Below are positions 6,801 through 7,780 of a stretch of DNA of 7,780 nucleotides, one piece after another. Under the pieces are notes generated by a model. That model saw only the letters and a program-made list of their open reading frames with translations. It was not told where the DNA came from and ran no database searches. Position 1 is the stretch's first letter; every line of letters starts with the position of its first letter. This DNA comes from Candidatus Colimonas fimequi (GTDB taxonomy: Bacteria > Bacillota > Clostridia > Peptostreptococcales > Anaerovoracaceae). Where the stretch lies: contig JAGHTQ010000040.1 in NCBI GenBank assembly GCA_018065295.1, forward strand, positions 1-7,780, written 5' to 3'. Both the position numbers and the translations under genes were made by a program.

Positions 6801-7548
6801 GTTTATCTCCTGCAAGTTCTGCTAATTCATATACTCCATCAACGATGATTTTTTCAACCTGAGTGTTGAGTTCCTTCTCTTCCTTGTGGCTAAGGCCTGC
6901 AGTAGGAATTGGTGGATGAATCTTAATATATACGTCTGCACCGTGGAAATATCCGTCCTGCTCATACATCTTATATGTGCCGTGAATTGAAACAGGAACG
7001 ATTGGAACGCCCGGCTTAGTTGCAAGCTTAAGGGAGCCTCTCTGAAATTCACGAGGTGCCTTGCCCATGCTGCGGTGACCTTCTGGGAAGATGGCCATTG
7101 AGAAGCCGTTGTTGATATTCTCAATACCTGCGTTAATTGCCTTGAGGGCGCCACGTGGATGATCGCGCTCAATAAATACACTTCTGATTGCAGTAGTTAA
7201 GCTGCCGAAGAATGGAATCTTAGAAAGTTCCTCCTTAGCAACGAAACCGAACTGGTAGTTATGAAAAACTGCCAGGTAAGTGAGAATGTCTGCATAACCC
7301 TGATGGTTTCCGACCATGACTACGGGGCCTTCCTCAGGAATGTTCTCTTCACCAAAGGTGTGAATTGTTGCACCAAATTCGTTCATGATCATTGGTCCCC
7401 ACTTTTTAGTGCAGTTTAATATATGTTCTTGTTCTGCTTCGTAGTCGCCGACCTTGCGAGCCTCCAAAACTAACAGACGTTCTTTTCTTATCCGGCGCAA
7501 ACTATTTAAAAATATCCATCCTGCTGGGATGTTTGCTAAAATTTTCAT
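6781..7548 (-). CDS. plsC: 1-acyl-sn-glycerol-3-phosphate acyltransferase (PlsC family)
   Basis: This membrane-associated enzyme transfers an acyl chain to lysophosphatidic acid to give phosphatidic acid, the precursor of membrane phospholipids. The protein is 255 residues from ATG 7548, a normal PlsC length. Acyltransferase block I is NHQGYAD, with the H-x4-D pair His82/Asp87. Block II is VFIERDHPRGA. Block III is FPEGHRS at 154-160, with His in place of the usual Thr of FPEGTRS. Block IV is PGVPIVPVSI. A moderately hydrophobic N-terminus (ILANIPAGWIFLNSL) can anchor it at the membrane. The start is set by GGAGG five bases upstream; a GTG 33 bases earlier in frame has no such site. The following gene starts inside its last codons. 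Acceptor specificity is assigned from the family; other lysophospholipid or ornithine-lipid acyltransferases share these blocks. Confidence 0.92.
   Translation of the reverse strand: MKILANIPAGWIFLNSLRRIRKERLLVLEARKVGDYEAEQEHILNCTKKWGPMIMNEFGATIHTFGEENIPEEGPVVMVGNHQGYADILTYLAVFHNYQFGFVAKEELSKIPFFGSLTTAIRSVFIERDHPRGALKAINAGIENINNGFSMAIFPEGHRSMGKAPREFQRGSLKLATKPGVPIVPVSIHGTYKMYEQDGYFHGADVYIKIHPPIPTAGLSHKEEKELNTQVEKIIVDGVYELAELAGDKLEKPEE
6807..6811 (-). promoter_or_regulatory. Ribosome binding site that sets a TTG start inside plsC
   Basis: Read on the minus strand, AGGAG (6811-6807) is followed by six bases (ATAAAC) and then TTG at 6800-6798. This is ideal spacing and favours this TTG over the in-frame TTG at 6815, which lies upstream of the motif. 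The first in-frame ATG is within the hydrophobic core of the signal peptide and would destroy it. Confidence 0.75.
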
Positions 7549-7553
7549 CTCTG

Positions 7554-7558
7554 CCTCC
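7554..7558 (-). promoter_or_regulatory. Ribosome binding site of plsC
   Basis: GGAGG on the minus strand lies five bases from ATG 7548. It fixes the plsC start and excludes the upstream in-frame GTG at 7581. Confidence 0.8.
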
Positions 7559-7567
7559 AAAATAATA

Positions 7568-7594
7568 GTACTAGAAAACACAAAACCCTAGTAC
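7568..7594 (-). promoter_or_regulatory. Perfect 7-bp inverted repeat in the plsC leader (hairpin or operator)
   Basis: GTACTAG at 7568-7574 and CTAGTAC at 7588-7594 are exact inverted copies separated by 13 bases, with centres 20 bp (about two helical turns) apart. The element lies between the predicted plsC transcription start (near 7600) and the GGAGG at 7558. In the plsC mRNA the stem could extend with G-U pairs. It may be a 5' stabilising hairpin or a repressor site; there is no U-tract directly after it, so it is not a standard terminator. Confidence 0.5.
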
Positions 7595-7605
7595 CCCACG
7601 ATAAT

Positions 7606-7634
7606 ATTATATCAAAATTGTCAACCCCCATCAA
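7606..7634 (-). promoter_or_regulatory. Promoter of the plsC operon
   Basis: On the minus strand, TTGATG (7634-7629) is separated by exactly 17 bases from a consensus TATAAT (7611-7606). Transcription would start near 7600, giving a leader of about 50 bases. A consensus TTGACA (7624-7619) lies inside the spacer but is only seven bases from the -10, so it cannot pair with it. Confidence 0.7.
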
Positions 7635-7658
7635 AAAACCCCATTGGCTAATAATCCG

Positions 7659-7667
7659 TGTTATAAT
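7659..7667 (+). promoter_or_regulatory. Extended -10 promoter of the divergent gene
   Basis: TGTTATAAT is a full extended -10 (TG, one base, TATAAT) on the plus strand. No good -35 is present 17 bases upstream, as is usual for extended -10 promoters. The predicted start of transcription, 7674-7676, coincides with the ATG at 7675. Confidence 0.6.
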
Positions 7668-7674
7668 AAATTCT

Positions 7675-7780
7675 ATGAATAAAAAGTATATTGGAATTGC
7701 TATAGGCTTGTGCGTTTTCGGAGTTATGCTCTATCTGGTCTGCAGTGGCAAAAACCAGGGATTTGATGATGGAATCAGAT
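7675..7780 (+). CDS. N-terminus of a membrane-anchored protein (partial, runs off the window)
   Basis: Only 35 codons are visible. The peptide begins MNKKYIGIAIGLCVFGVM: a short basic start, then a hydrophobic segment to about residue 24, then a polar GKNQGFDDGIR. This is an uncleaved signal anchor or first transmembrane helix; the Cys near its end is not in a good lipobox. The arrangement, with GFDDGIR just after the helix, recalls the start of PAP2-type phosphatidic acid phosphatases, but that is a guess from limited sequence. An in-frame TTG at 7618 lacks a ribosome binding site. No Shine-Dalgarno precedes the ATG either; see the extended -10 just upstream. Confidence 0.6.
   Translation, partial: MNKKYIGIAIGLCVFGVMLYLVCSGKNQGFDDGIR

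Noticed and set aside
6801..6815. Upstream TTG at 6815 as start of the secreted protein
   Set aside because: The AGGAG at 6811-6807 would lie inside the coding region and the TTG has no site of its own. TTG 6800 has ideal spacing and still gives a complete signal peptide.
7549..7581. GTG at 7581 as plsC start
   Set aside because: It overlaps the leader inverted repeat and lacks a ribosome binding site. ATG 7548 has GGAGG at proper spacing and begins the expected N-terminus.
7606..7624. TTGACA plus TATAAT on the minus strand as a promoter pair
   Set aside because: Both hexamers are consensus but only seven bases separate them, too short for sigma70. TTGATG with a 17-base spacer fits instead.

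Overview
The window looks like chromosomal DNA from a low-to-moderate-GC, Gram-positive-type anaerobe, most likely a member of Bacillota/Clostridia. The support is the gyrB-gyrA order, strong AGGAG/GGAGG ribosome binding sites, heavy AGA arginine use, a TTG start, and proteins typical of that group (LarC, a short PlsC, a secreted lysine-rich protein). The exact genus cannot be read from the sequence. In many Bacillota gyrBA lies near the replication origin, so this may be origin-proximal DNA, but nothing in the window proves that.

Left block, plus strand, 1-5543: five tightly packed co-directional genes. These are the 3' end of gyrB, complete gyrA, trpS (tryptophanyl-tRNA synthetase), larC (nickel insertion step of the nickel-pincer cofactor pathway) and a flavodoxin-fold FMN-dependent NAD(P)H oxidoreductase. 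Intergenic gaps are 17, 24, 27 and 9 bases, with no convincing internal promoter, so they probably share a transcript. That transcript ends at a strong hairpin at 5582-5608.

Right block, minus strand, 7548-5622: plsC (1-acyl-glycerol-3-phosphate acyltransferase) followed by a secreted protein of unknown function. The second gene starts inside the end of the first, at a TTG preceded by AGGAG. This pair converges on the same terminator, which also works in the minus direction. A sigma70-type promoter with a perfect -10 lies upstream of plsC, and its leader carries a perfect 7-bp inverted repeat.

Right edge: a divergent plus-strand gene starts at 7675 and runs off the window. Only a signal-anchor-like N-terminus is visible. 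Its extended -10 ends seven bases before the ATG and it has no Shine-Dalgarno sequence, so its mRNA may be leaderless.

Most of the window is ordinary housekeeping sequence. The points worth a second look are the solitary larC in the gyrase/trpS operon, the unfamiliar secreted protein with its polylysine C-terminus, and the structured divergent control region at 7550-7680. I saw no rRNA, tRNA, CRISPR array, insertion sequence or phage gene, and no gene-free stretch longer than about 130 bases.
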